Shown here one piece after another: positions 1 to 10,799 of a DNA stretch of 64,000 nucleotides. The position numbers and the translations under genes are program-made. Each line of letters begins with the position of its first letter. Position 1 is the stretch's first letter. This DNA comes from Cunninghamia lanceolata (taxonomy: Eukaryota > Streptophyta > Pinopsida > Cupressales > Cupressaceae). The stretch is from assembly GCA_027924645.1 (NCBI GenBank), contig BSBN01000860.1:1-64000 (forward strand), written 5' to 3'. The notes beneath the pieces were generated by a model. The model did not search any database, had not been told where the DNA came from, and saw nothing but the letters and a program-made list of their open reading frames with translations.

Positions 1-240
1 AGATAGAGGTTTTAGGGTTGCATGGGTTTAGTGTTTAGGGTTTAGGGGTTGGGGTTAGGATTTAGGGGTTTATGGTTTCTTAGGTTGAGGGTTTAGGGTT
101 TAGGGCTTAGGGGCATTATTAGAGTTTATGATATAGGGGTTAGGGGTTAGGGTTTAGGGGCATTATTTAAGGTTTAGAGGTTTCTGGTTGCTCGAGTTAG
201 GGTTTAGGGGCATTATTTAGGGTTTATGGTTGCATGTAAA
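1..240 (+). repeat. Degenerate interstitial telomere-like repeat, G-rich orientation
   Basis: Many variants of TTTAGGG (TTAGGGG, TTTAGGGTTT, GGGGCATTATTTAGGG) run through this stretch on the + strand. TTTAGGG is the plant-type telomere repeat. The copies are irregular and interrupted, so this is interstitial, decayed telomere-like DNA rather than a working chromosome end. Confidence 0.85.
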
Positions 241-293
241 AGAAGTCTCTCTCTCTCTCTCTCTAATCCCTTAACCCTAAATAATGCCCCTAA
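204..293. repeat. Inverted repeat joining opposite telomere-like tracts around (CT)n
   Basis: A 21-bp arm at 204-224 (TTAGGGGCATTATTTAGGG and two more bases) is matched exactly by its reverse complement at 273-293. The arms enclose a (CT)n run at about 246-264. The G-rich orientation changes to the C-rich orientation here, giving a head-to-head arrangement. Confidence 0.85.
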
Positions 294-575
294 TCCCTAA
301 CCCCTAACCTGTAACCCTAATCTCTAAACCTAAGAACCCTAAACCTCTATCTCCCTATCTCTCCCTTGTCTCCCTCTCTCTATCATTCCTCTACATCTCA
401 CTCACTCTCTATCTCCCTATCTCTCCCTCTATCTCTCCCAATCTATCTCCTCTCTCTCTCTCTCTACCTATCTATCTCTCCCTATCTCTTGCCTCTCTCT
501 CCCCTATCATTTCTATATCTGCCTATATCTTTGGACATCTCGCTCACTCTATCTCCCTATCTCTCCCTATTTGTT
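265..575 (-). repeat. C-rich telomere-like tract followed by TCTCCCTA simple repeat
   Basis: CCCTAAA/CCCTAACC variants run to about 340, then (TCTCCCTATC)-type pyrimidine-rich repeats to about 575. An open frame at 366-599 is only translated repeat (Ser/Leu rich) and is not treated as a gene. Confidence 0.8.
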
Positions 576-768
576 GCAGGACCTAAGGATTCATGTTGAT
601 GAATTTGCAAAAGGCCTCTGGGTCCCTATGTATGTAACTAAAGCTTCCATTGAATAAAAGAGGAATCCATGAAATATGCAAGCAATCAAAGGCTCGAAAT
701 ATGAATGTAAATGGACTAAAGATGCTAGATTTTTATGCTTTTTTTTTCAATGCGAATTATGTAAAGCA
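576..768. other. Short spacer, no gene seen
   Basis: AT-rich sequence between the simple repeats and the satellite. Its last part may be the decayed start of the first satellite monomer. Confidence 0.4.
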
Positions 769-2045
769 AAGGTGTTGTGATCAAATTTATGAGGTACAGA
801 AGTAATAATAGAAATATTAGTCCTTTAAATCAGAGATATGCTTCACAACACACTTTTGAATGTAATCCTAAATGATTGTAAGTCCAAAAAACTAGTGAAA
901 TTATGCAAAAATATGCAATTTATTCACAAAATGTAAATGTAAATGTCCAAATAAAGAGTGTTGTAATGAAATTTAAGATGTGAAGCAGAGTATGTTAGGT
1001 ATATTAGTCAATTATATCAATAATATCCTTCACAACATGCATACCATGCAAGTTTAATAAGTTTGCAAGTCAAACCCTAGTAAAAAATCAAGCAAATATG
1101 TAATTTTTTCACAATAAAAGCATGCAAACAACTGATAGAAAGGGTGTTGTGTGAAATTTAATGATGTATATCATATAATAACCATGTAATCAGTCACCTT
1201 GTGAGAAAAAATCAGACACAACACGCCTTTAGAGTGTTTGTAGGGAGTTGACTAGTCAAACCTAGTGAAAAAGCCTAAAAACATGCAATTTTTGATCAAA
1301 TTTCAATGCAAAAGTGTCAAACAAAAGGTTTTGTAAAGGATCTGACTCAATGAAATAGTAAATAGGTTTGATATAAGTCTGATAAAGTCACAATTCTGTT
1401 ACAACATGCTTGTAGAGTAGTTTTGTGAAGATAAGCAATGAAAAGCTAGTGAAAAACCCTTAAATCATGCAATTTTCATCAATTTTTCAAAGTAATCATG
1501 AAATGAAAGGGTGTTGTAAGGAATTTATTAGAGGGTAGAAAGGAATATGTCTGATAACAAATCCACTACAAGTCAAACCCTAGTAAAAATCAAGCAAATA
1601 TGCAATTTTTTTCACACTAAAAGCATGCAACAACTGATAGAAAGGGTGTTGTGTGAATATTTATGATGGATATCAGATAATAACCATGTAAATTAGTCAC
1701 CTTGTGAGAAAAAATAAGACACTACATGCCTTTAGAGTGTTTGTAGAGAGTTGACTAGTTAAACCTAGTGAAAAGCCTAAAAACATGCAATTTTTGATCA
1801 AATTTCAATGCAAAAGTGTCAAAAAAAAGGTGTTGTAAATGATGTGACTTAGAGAAGCAGTAAATAGGTCTGATATAAGTCTGATAAAGTCACAAATTCT
1901 GTTACAATACACTTGTAGAGTAGTCTTGTGAAGATAAGAAATGAAAGCTAGTGAAAAACCCTTAAATCATGTAATTTTCCATCAAATTTTCAATACAATA
2001 ATGAAATGAAAAAGTGTTGTAAGGATTTATCAGAGCGCAGTGAGG
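769..2045. repeat. Tandem satellite, ~185-bp monomer, with a ~502-bp higher-order copy
   Basis: The marker GTGTTGT (or close variants) recurs near 772, 958, 1144, 1328, 1509, 1646, 1830 and 2014. Spacing is 181-186 bp except one shortened 137-bp unit. A second marker, ATGCAATTT, recurs with the same phase. Monomers at 1144-1560 are repeated about 502 bp later at 1646-2050, so a three-monomer block was duplicated. Each monomer also carries an inverted CACAACA near its middle. I do not recognise the family. Confidence 0.85.
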
Positions 2046-2048
2046 AAT

Positions 2049-2639
2049 ATGTCTGATAACAGAGAGGGAGATGATAGAGAGAGGGAGATAAGGGAGAGAT
2101 AGGGAGATAGAGGTGGAGGGATGCTAATTTTAATGACCTCCAAATTTTCCATAAATTCTTCTCCACTAAACCCTAGACCATCACCCAAATCCTTAATTTC
2201 CTAATAAAAGCCCTTCCCCAAACATCATTTGATCATGTGACTCCTTCCATCACTAAACAGGTGCCCAAGTACTTTCCATTATTCATCTAATACTATAATC
2301 CCAATGTCATAGCTCACATTCCCACACCTGCATTCATAGACTCCATTCCCCCTATTGACACCATCGTTGATAATAATTATATAAGGAGACTCCCTTGAAT
2401 AATAATTAAACCATGGATTATCCCATATCCCCATCTTACACTTTCCCTCACCTTTGAACCCTTAGAAGATGACATTTAGCTATCCCCACCATTACCAATC
2501 ACACTTTTTAGCAATCCCACATAAGACACCTTACCCATCACTTCACCTAGGTCATCACCAATTAAATCACCTCATTACTCCATTCAACCATACCCATACC
2601 ACCCCTTTCTCACTCCACAACTTGTATTAACGCATGATT
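2049..2639. other. GA-rich junction and unique spacer, no gene
   Basis: 2049-2115 is GAGGGAGATA-type purine repeat, the complement of the pyrimidine repeats elsewhere. The remainder is non-repetitive AT-rich sequence without a usable reading frame. Confidence 0.6.
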
Positions 2640-4400
2640 AAACCTAACCCCTAACCCCTAAACCCTAACCCCTAGCCCCTATTTCCTAACCCTAAACCCT
2701 AAATCCAAGAAATCATAAACCCCTAAATCCTAAACCCTAAATCCTAAACACTAAACCCAAGAAACCCTAAACCTCTATCTCTCTATCTCCCTATCTCACT
2801 ATCTCCCCATCACTATGATTCCTCTACCTCTCAATCTCTCTCCCTATGCTTTGGCCATGTCCCTCACTCTATATCTCCCTATTGGTCCTCTCTCTCTAAA
2901 CACTAAACCCTAAACCTCTAAACCTTAACCCCTAAACCATAAACCTTAAACCCTAAATAATGCCCCAAAACCTTAACCCCTAACCCCTAACCCCTAAACC
3001 CTAAACCCTAAACATGAGAAACCCTAAACCCTATCTCCTATCTCTCCCTTATCTCCCTATCTCTATCATCCCTCTACCTCTCAATCCTTCTCCCTATTTC
3101 TCTAGACATCTCGCTCACTCTCTATCTCCCTATCTCTCCCCTTTGTCTCCTCTATCTCTCCCTATCTGTCTCCTCTCTCTTTCTATCTAGCTATCTCCAA
3201 AACTGAGAAACCCTAAACCCAGGTACACCCTAAATCTAATCAACTCTAAACCTCTATCTCCCTATCTCTATCATCCCTCGACCTCTCTTGATCTCTCTCC
3301 CTATGTCCCTAGCCATGTGCCTCACTCTCTATCTCCTTATCTCTCTCCTTAGTCTCCTCTCTATCTCCCTATCATTCCTCTCTCTCTATAAACCCTAAAT
3401 CCAAAACCCTAAACCTCTAAACCTAACCCCTACCCCCTAAATAATTTAAATCCTAAACCCTACATAATGCCCCTAAACCCTAACCCCTAACCCCTAAACC
3501 TGAGAAACCCTAAACCCCTAAACCCTAAACCCCAAACTCCTAAACCCTAAACCCAAGTAACCCTAAACCACTATCTCCCTAGCTCTCCCCTATCTCCCTA
3601 TCACCTTTGTCCCTCTACCTCTCAATATCTCTCCCTATGTCTATGGCCATGTTCCTCACTCTTTATCTCCCTATCTCTCCCCTCAGACTCCTCTATATCT
3701 CCCTATCATTCCTCTCTCTCTCTCTCTCTATAAACCCTAAATCCAAAACCCTAAACCTCTAAACCTAACCCCTAACCCCTAAACAATAAATCCTAAACCC
3801 TAAATTATAATGTCCCTAAACCCTAACCCCTAATCCCTAAACCTAAGAAACCCTAAACCGATAAACCCTAAGCCACAAACCCCTAAACCCTAAACCCAAG
3901 TAACCATAAACCACTATCTCCCTATGTCTCACCTATCTCCCTATCACCTTTGTCCCTCTACTCCTCAATCTCTCTCCCTATGTCTCTTGCCATGTCCCTC
4001 ACTTTTTATCTCCCTATCTCTCCCCTCAGACTCCTCTATATCTCCCTATTGGTCCTTTATCTCTCTCTAAACCCTAAACCCTAAACCTCTAAACCTTAAC
4101 CCCTAACCCCAAAACCATAAACCCTACACCCTAAATAATGCCCCTAAACCCAAGCAACCCTAAACCTCTATCTCCCTATCTCTATCATCCCTCTACCTTT
4201 CAATCTCTCTCTCTCTCTCTCTCTATGTCTTTGGACATGTCTCTCACTCTCTATCTCCCTATCTCTCCTCTCTGTCTCCTCTATCTCTCCCAAACTCTAT
4301 CAATCCCCTCTCTCTATCTCTCTTTAAATTGTAAACCCCAAACCCCTAAACCCGAGCAACCCTAAACCTCTAAACCCTAAATAATTCCCCTAACCAACCT
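2640..4400 (-). repeat. Compound repeat: CCCTAAA telomere-like tracts alternating with TCTCCCTATCTC tracts
   Basis: At least five blocks repeat the order telomere-like tract, then pyrimidine tract. Within the telomere-like part the phrase AAATAATGCCCCTAAACC or a variant recurs near 2957, 3466, 3806, 4131 and 4378. Pyrimidine parts share phrases such as CTATCTCCCTATC and CATGTCCCTCACTC. The frame at 4138-4365 is translated repeat and is not called as a gene. Confidence 0.85.
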
Positions 4401-5459
4401 CTAAACCACTTCTCTATATAGGTGCAACTAATACCACTCTTTCATTGTTTTCCACATTTAATTATATTCTTTTCCATTTTCCAAGTCCTACATGTGTCCA
4501 AGTTGTATTGTTTGTCAAGTTTTTAGTCTAACTGTTAGTCCTAGCTCTCATGGTTATTAAAATGTTAGTATAGTTAGATTTATCCTTAGGTAACATTAAT
4601 TTACACATTGTTGCACAAACAACCACACTGAAACATAACCTTACCTAATTAAGGTTAACCTTTAAGGTTCTTTCATAAATGGCGAGCTTAATAGATCCAA
4701 CTAGTTCAATGTTCTTATAGTCCATGCTTACCCTTCCAAGAGAGTTCATGCCATGTTAACTTTGCATTATGTCCTAACATATCACATGAAGGATCATCAT
4801 CATCACAAGGAATAACAATGTCATGAAGGATTAACGAAGGTGTAGCTTCACCACATAAAGTATCATTCATAATTTTATCACTAGAGGGTAAGGGTATATC
4901 ATGTGTATCCTTCTCAAACCATGTAGCATGAATCAAATCATATAAAGCAATTTAGGGCATGAGGTTTAAGGAACATACACGTTCTTTCTTCTCTTGGTGA
5001 GATAAAGTTGCTTTCATACAAGAATGCACATTTGTATGAAGTGCACTTTCTTAGTTTCAATGTGTTTTGAATCTTTTTAACTTGGATCCTTGGCCTAATG
5101 GTTTTCCTAGGTCTTCCCTTTCATATAATTTATATCATAGTTCTAGTCCTAGCTAATATGAAGTGTATGAAGAAGAAGATTGTTATAATGAAATCTCATA
5201 TTACTGCTCAAATAGTTATATATATCCTCTCTATATAGGGAGGTGTTATTAACAATCATTAGAATCCTTCACAAATTGAAACCGTCTTAAATTTTTTCAT
5301 GAATGAATACCATGCTTGGTAGTATAAATAAATTAATAATTAAAGGATAAATTAGTAATCAACAAACATTCAATCATGTGTAAGTGGTTTATATTTGGTA
5401 TACCTCATGTAGAATTGGGCAAGTAATATATATGTACACTGAATTGGGGGAAGGGAAAT
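4401..5459. other. AT-rich spacer, no supported gene
   Basis: A 73-codon minus frame at 4715-4936 exists but shows no recognised domain and no context. Nothing else is supported. Confidence 0.5.
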
Positions 5460-5578
5460 AGATATCAGTTTTGAAAACAGATATTAGTTTTGAAAACGGA
5501 TATTGGTTTTGGATTTCTAGAAATGGATATCTATTTTGGTTTGGTATCCAAACCAAAATAGATATCCGTTTCAAAACA
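5460..5578. repeat. 18-bp palindromic tandem repeat (GGATATC type) with a perfect 18-bp hairpin
   Basis: Units begin near 5461, 5480, 5498, 5525, 5543 and 5561, mostly 18 bp apart. The pattern is a GGATATC(C)-like palindrome followed by GTTTTGAAAA. Arms 5525-5542 and 5550-5567 are exact reverse complements around a 7-base loop. The architecture (18-bp period, short palindrome, then GTTT..AA) is the same as the GGGTACCC repeats near both ends of the DNA transposon at 9800-24538, although the core bases differ. Confidence 0.8.
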
Positions 5579-6827
5579 TATGAAAGTCAAACTTTGCCAA
5601 GTCGCGAATTTGGCTAAGTAAAAACATGATTTTTTTCCTATTGCCACTATTTGGCCCGCGATGATCCTGCACATACCCACCTATCCATTTTAGCTTCTCT
5701 TTAAGGAAATCTCTTGCAAGAATATCAGTCCTTTCCTTCTCTACAAAGTCCTTTAAACCTTTAATAATGATATTTACTACCTTGTCTTGTTTGTCTTTTT
5801 CTTCTTTTATGTGGATCTTGATTTGTTTCTCAAAGATTTCCTTTTGCTCTTTTAACGGTCCTCTTACTACTTGTGACCATGTTTTAGCTTCTTCTATTCG
5901 GTCTCTAAGCTGGGTTTCTTTTATCTCCAAGTTAGCGATGACTGATTGGATCTCCTTCAATTGAGTTGTGTCACATCCATTAGCCATCTTAGGTTTCTTT
6001 TTTTCTGCTGCTTTTAGTTGGATTACTTCTTGTTTTAACATGTTCAATTCTTGTTGGCCTCTTTCCATACTAACTTGCAGGCTTAAGACTTGCTCTCTGA
6101 GTGTTTTAATCTCCCCTTCCAACTTGCATCTATCTTCTAACGTTTCTTTCAGCTTGTTGTCTCCTTGTAGCCCCTTTTCTACAAGCATTTCTAGCCTCTC
6201 CTTCATGCTCAAGAGCTTTGCCACATACAGTTTTGATGACCACAATAACGGTGTGGATGTAGGGCTATATAATTCTATGTTATCTTGAGATTCTTCACCT
6301 CTTACACTCGACTTTGATGTGCGTAGATCAGATTTTCTTATGTTTGACACTTTACCACCTCGAAATACCATCATTTTCCCCTTTCCTTTGGGTTCATCCT
6401 GTTCATTCTGCTTTCCTCCCATTTGATGCAACGTACTAGGGATGCTTGAGTTATTTTTACATGCCCTTTTGGTAGTATCATAGTAAACTTTTTCCTGATT
6501 GTCCACCTATAGGTTCAGATCTAAACAATCACAAGTCTTTGAAAGCTGGAGGAACTGATTCCAGGGAATGATCTCTCCTTGTATAAATGTCCTAACCATA
6601 GAATTAGGAGTCTGCGGTTGGAGACCACTTGTTTCCCCGAGGTCAGCTGAACCCTGAAGCCCTGGCCCTAGGATTCTCATATGGTTGTTTACCTGAGTTT
6701 TAACGGGTAGACACCCCTGTGACCTCCTAACAACATTGCCTTGAGATCTTGCTCTACGCTTAAATGAGGGGAAAGAATCCCCCATTGGTCTAACCATACT
6801 ATGGGTCCAGTGAAAACAGTTTCCCAA
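5571..6827 (-). pseudogene. LINE ORF1-like coiled-coil protein, broken by one stop
   Basis: Two adjacent frames, 6827-6507 and 6506-5571, are in the same phase and separated by a single TAG at 6509-6507, so they were one frame of about 418 codons. Its first third is basic and Pro/Ser rich. The middle (about 6230-5980) is a long Glu/Lys/Leu coiled coil. The C-terminal part contains NIIIKGLKD, then FLKEKLKW and an IMFLL segment. That layout resembles the RNA-binding ORF1 proteins of L1-like non-LTR elements, which package element RNA. No reverse transcriptase follows. The frame runs straight into the 18-bp repeat at 5460-5578, so the rest of the element is missing. The LINE assignment rests on architecture and partial motif resemblance; an unrelated coiled-coil protein is possible. 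Confidence 0.45.
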
Positions 6828-6829
6828 CC

Positions 6830-7075
6830 CTTGCTCTACCGTTGATCAAGGGTTTAACATTTGAAGTTTGAAAAAAGTATGTTGATCTGCAAAGAAAATA
6901 GTTTTTGAAAGTCTTCCCTGTCACTGTAAAGGGGTTTGGAATTAGAAGTTTGAAAATAGTTTGTGGATTTGTATTAAGAACAGTCTCCCATAGTTTGCCC
7001 TATCGCTGTAATAGGGTTTGGAGTTTGATGTTTGAAAAGTTTTTGGATTTACAGTTTGAAAAAAGGGTTTGTTTA
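6830..7075 (-). repeat. ~82-bp tandem monomers upstream of the ORF1-like frame
   Basis: Three units carry the phrase GTTTGGA.TT..AGTTTGAAAA near 6851, 6934 and 7016 (spacing 83 and 82 bp), each preceded by a CCCT..C.GT.A..GGG segment. They lie just 5' of the minus-strand ORF1-like frame, where an L1-type 5' UTR would be. Confidence 0.7.
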
Positions 7076-8509
7076 TTATTCCCTTTTGCAAAAGAAACAA
7101 GATACGACAACCGCAAGAAGACAAGCAAAAGAAAGGTAGGCTACACTAGGGACTTATCTCTGTCTGCTTCTCCTCGTCTCAGACCCACTCTTGCCTGGGT
7201 TCTCGCAATACCTGTCTAGTTGCATGGTATGAATGTCTTTCTTAATGGAATAAGAAATACTAGTAGTTGCACGGTATGAATGCGCATGATTTTGCGAGGG
7301 GAAGCATTTATCTTATATTACTTCATTCAATATGTTTTTATTATTTAATTAAAAGGGACAAACAATTATTTAATATTATTCTAGGAGTGCTTCCTTTTAA
7401 TTTTATTTGTTTGTATAAATGACACCAAATAGACTTTGAATCTTAGATAAATAAGGCATACAAGAGAATTCACTCTATAGTTTTATTAGATTGTATTACT
7501 ATAAAAGTTTAAATATTTCCTATATCAATCGTATTATTTTACAATAACTATCATCCATGTGCTCACACGATGAACACCATATGCATTTGGAAGGCCAACG
7601 CGTTGCCTTGGTAGTTAAATCTCAACTCCTACCATAATTGCAACTGAATGGAAATCTAACTAATAATGTATATTCTTGATTTTATGTCCCGCTTGAAAGA
7701 ATATGATTAATGACACAACTTTCTCCATGATTATGATAAAATACATCATTGCAGGCTACATTGTCGTTCCTTCGCACCAGTGTAATTCTACATGCAAGAG
7801 GGTTTTAGCTACCCGATATATTCAACATTCAACTGATGTAGGAACATTTTAGTTCAAAAAAGAGTTAAGTTTATATTTGTTGGATTTTCTTGATCAACAT
7901 GCCTATTTTATGCCTGCAAGAATGATAGATTAAAAAAGAAATTAAACCATAGACAACAAATAAGCAAATCCTAGAATATGTAACTAAACAACTACAAAGG
8001 AATTTTGTAATAAATAACCAAACAACTACAAATGATATATACAGATCAGTACCGTCAAGTCTTGGATTATTGTATTAAATATACAAGCGGAGACGTGCGC
8101 CTCTGAAGTGAGATTAAATCTTTTGTATTAGAACTATATTCTATAGACTTTTTAAAACCAAGGAGGTTATCTACCAAAAAAAGAAGGGAAGGATTAAAGA
8201 ATATTAAAAAAGAATTAATTAATTACTTTATTTGATCAAAATACTTTGATAAACATTAAAAATCATGACTAGATTTGTAAGTGTACGTAAAAGTAAAGGT
8301 TTCATTTAAGACAATTTTTTTTTCTAGAATCTAGGGAGTTTTAAAGTCCGTATAGCGGTACAAATAAGATTAACATAAATAGACATCACTACAAAACTTT
8401 ACCCCCAATGAAGAAGTCCAATGTGTGGTTGTTTGAGAACTTTGACACACATAGAAAAGTTCTTCATTACTCTAACCTTGTTGTGGCATTGAATGTTCAA
8501 TTGATAAAA
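7076..8509. other. AT-rich spacer, no gene
   Basis: No supported coding region. An imperfect inverted pair at about 8409-8430 and 8448-8470 (AATGAAGAA...TGTGTG against its complement) could fold but has no other mobile-element features. Confidence 0.5.
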
Positions 8510-8514
8510 TATAG
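8510..8514. repeat. Target-site duplication (left) of the large Ty3/gypsy element
   Basis: TATAG directly precedes the LTR start TGTTAC. The same five bases follow the LTR end at 42879-42883. Confidence 0.9.
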
Positions 8515-9799
8515 TGTTACATCCCCAACGTATGGTTTAGCTTAATCTTGCTATTGAGTGGTAATCAGGATGATTAGTCATAGTTTAATTATTAGATTCT
8601 TGTGGAAAAATATCATATTTAACCATTGATTATGTGGATACTGACTAATGTTAGTTAGACATGAGATTACATGTTGAAATGATTATTTAATTGTTATGAT
8701 TTGCAAATTAGATGATGATACAGTAATCATGATTTTATAGTGGTGAGTGTGATGAGGAAAAAAATAATCTTCCTTCAGAGACAGAAGGAGAGTATCATCC
8801 GAGAGGAAGAGATAGATGTTGGGAAAAAGGTTGGATTGCCACATGAACTTATCGACCTTTTGTCCATAAGAATCCTTGTAAGTTGGAGTAAGTTGTGTCT
8901 CTCCTTGTTAGTCATTATCTTTTTAGTATCGATTAACAACCTTTTCCTTCTCGTTGTCATCTACATTTTTTTGACTTAATGATGTTCACAGAACATCCAT
9001 TAAGTTGTCTGTCTATCTCGTCAAGTTGTCAAGATCTCCCTTGATTCCTTATTCTTTTCTGAAATAAGATTTGAGAATATTATATCTTTTATATTTTACT
9101 TGTGGTTGTCATAGCCATGTAAGGGGGAGTGACACTCAACCTCGAAACCATATTTAATTGATGTGCCATCCTCTTAATGATATTAGTTTGATTAATATCG
9201 TGGTTATTTGATAACTTTTAATATCATATAGGGGAAATTATTTGTGTTCTAATTGTTTTAACCTCCGTGAGGTCAACCACCTTGGTATTAATATTGAATA
9301 TTAATATTATAAAACCCTTGTTATCTGTTGGCTCTTGGTAGTCACCACCCACAAGATGTGGAGAGAAAGAGCGGAGGCTCGATGATGGGCTGTGAGGGTC
9401 CTTGGATCCCGCAAGGTGGCGTATTGTGGTGACATGCAAAGATTTGTGGGTGCTTGCAAATAGGTATCGAGATACCATTCTTGAAGTTTTGGTTTTTCTT
9501 TTTGGGAAGTATGTTTTTCTGGGGGTGTCGAAAGGCATAGAGGGAGTGAAGGTGTTTAAGGGATAGCACAGCTGTAACAACAATGTGGGGAGCAAGGGAG
9601 CTCATCCTCGGTGTGCACATTTGAAAGCTTTTCAACAGTAGCTTGATACAACTGTATATTCATTTACAGGTATGAAACCATGTAGTATATCAATTTGAAT
9701 TGATAATGTTAGAGATTTATCTCTGCTATCTATATTATGTCGACTATGTCGACTCTTTGTTATAGTAAGTTTTTGTTAATGTCACTTACTATGATAGTA
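8515..9799 (+). repeat. 5' LTR of the chromovirus, first part
   Basis: Matches 35353-36637 of the 3' LTR nearly base for base. It is cut at the point where the DNA transposon begins. Short frames inside (for example 9224-9595, minus) are not kept open in the other LTR copy and are not called as genes. Confidence 0.95.
9796..9799. repeat. Target-site duplication (left) of the DNA transposon
   Basis: AGTA before the GGGT end. The empty site in the 3' LTR reads GACAGTAGACATGG (near 36630), so one AGTA was present before insertion. Because neighbouring bases also match, the true length could be 4 to 6 bp. Confidence 0.75.
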
Positions 9800-9825
9800 G
9801 GGTAAAAGCAAGAAACACGATCCAC
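9800..9825 (+). repeat. Left terminal inverted repeat of the DNA transposon
   Basis: GGGT-4-GCAAGAA-6-TCCAC pattern. The three blocks occur at the same spacing, inverted, at the right end; 16 block positions of 26 are identical. Confidence 0.75.
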
Positions 9826-9868
9826 ATGTAGGGGAAGTAGCGCAGGGAAAAAAAATTCCTGACAGGAA

Positions 9869-9987
9869 CGGGCACCCGAACCTAAAATGGGTACCCGTTT
9901 AGTAACGGGTACCCGAGCCTTAACAGGTACCCGTTTAGCTTCGGGTGCCTGTTACATAACGGGTACCCATTACTAAATGGGTACTCA
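9869..9987. repeat. 18-bp subterminal tandem repeat (GGGTACCC palindrome), left
   Basis: Seven units start at 9869, 9888, 9906, 9924, 9942, 9960 and 9978, nearly all exactly 18 bp apart. The core is CGGGTACCCG or a one- or two-base variant, joined by GTTTAGTAA-like linkers. Adjacent units can pair as hairpins. Subterminal repeat clusters are often transposase-binding sites in plant DNA transposons; that role here is inferred. Confidence 0.9.
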
Positions 9988-10289
9988 TTTTCAAAGTGTA
10001 TATATTTAAAAAAAAAAGCCCTGTAGGCTCATTTCCCTCCAGCAATAGTGACAGCTACAGTGATAGAGCAAAAATAGGTACGCATTGTTGAAGCCCCTAC
10101 CAACACAAATCCAAAGTTTTTTGGCCCTGTCACCTCCTCTCGCCACCTCGTCACTACTGAGCTCCTCCAGGTTGGTTGTTTGCTGGTTTTTAACTTATTT
10201 TTTATGTTTTTTTTGTGATTGTAGGATTAAATGAAAATTAGGGTTTCAGTAAAATTAGAGTTTTATATTTTTTTTGTGATTGTATGTTT

Positions 10290-10535
10290 TGATAAACCCT
10301 AAAACCATGTTGTACTGCAAACCCTAAAAACCTAAACTATAAACCCTAAAAAACCAAATTATAAACCCTAAAACTAAACAAGTGAAACTATAACTTGAAA
10401 CTATAAACCCTAAAACTATGAAGTTCATAACCCTAAAACTAAAAGTTATAAACCCTAAAAATATAATCTTTATAAACCCTAAAATTAAACTATAAACCCT
10501 AAAATTAAACTATAAACCCTAAAACTATTAACAAA
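10290..10535 (-). repeat. Telomere-like minisatellite inside the transposon
   Basis: About ten copies of ATAAACCCTAAAACTA-like units of roughly 18-25 bp, each holding AAACCCTAAA. It is a short-period variant of the plant telomere motif and is not continuous telomere repeat. Confidence 0.8.
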
Positions 10536-10545
10536 AGTATCTCTA

Positions 10546-10649
10546 AAATGTAGACCCAAGCTTCAAGATTTAATTGTGTGTGAGTATGATCCGAAACGTT
10601 GAGGAAAAAACTCACACACAGTTAAATCTTGAAGCTTGGGTCTACATTT
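10546..10649. repeat. Long hairpin: 39-bp arms, 26-base loop
   Basis: Arm 10546-10584 and arm 10611-10649 are reverse complements with one mismatch; the loop is 10585-10610. No coding frame crosses it. It could be a foldback of a small element, a small-RNA-producing hairpin, or part of the transposon. Confidence 0.85.
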
Positions 10650-10799
10650 ATTATGTACTGTGGCAATATGATGTCTATCATATCTCTAAAATTGTTAATT
10701 TATATACTTGAGTTTAGTTTATTTGAAAATTCAGCTACACCAAATTCATATAGGCATCCACCTTCTCAACTACATAACCATGAACTATCCTCCATTATG

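Noticed and set aside
1..340. A true chromosome end
   Set aside because: Repeats are degenerate, occur in both orientations and are followed by satellites and transposons on the same side.
366..599. Open frame of 77 codons
   Set aside because: It is translated TCTCCC/TCTCTA simple repeat (Ser/Leu/Pro only). The same applies to 4138-4365.
6905..7219. Open frame of 104 codons on +
   Set aside because: It lies across the ~82-bp monomers upstream of the minus-strand ORF1-like frame and has no known motif.
8386..8396. CACTACAAAA resembling a CACTA transposon end
   Set aside because: No partner end, subterminal repeats or transposase of that family were seen.
9224..9595. Minus frame of 123 codons in the 5' LTR
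   Set aside because: Its counterpart in the 3' LTR (near 36100-36455) is broken, and LTRs are not expected to code.
9869..9987. CRISPR array
   Set aside because: The 18-bp spacing is continuous repeat without unique spacers, and the genome is a plant nuclear genome.
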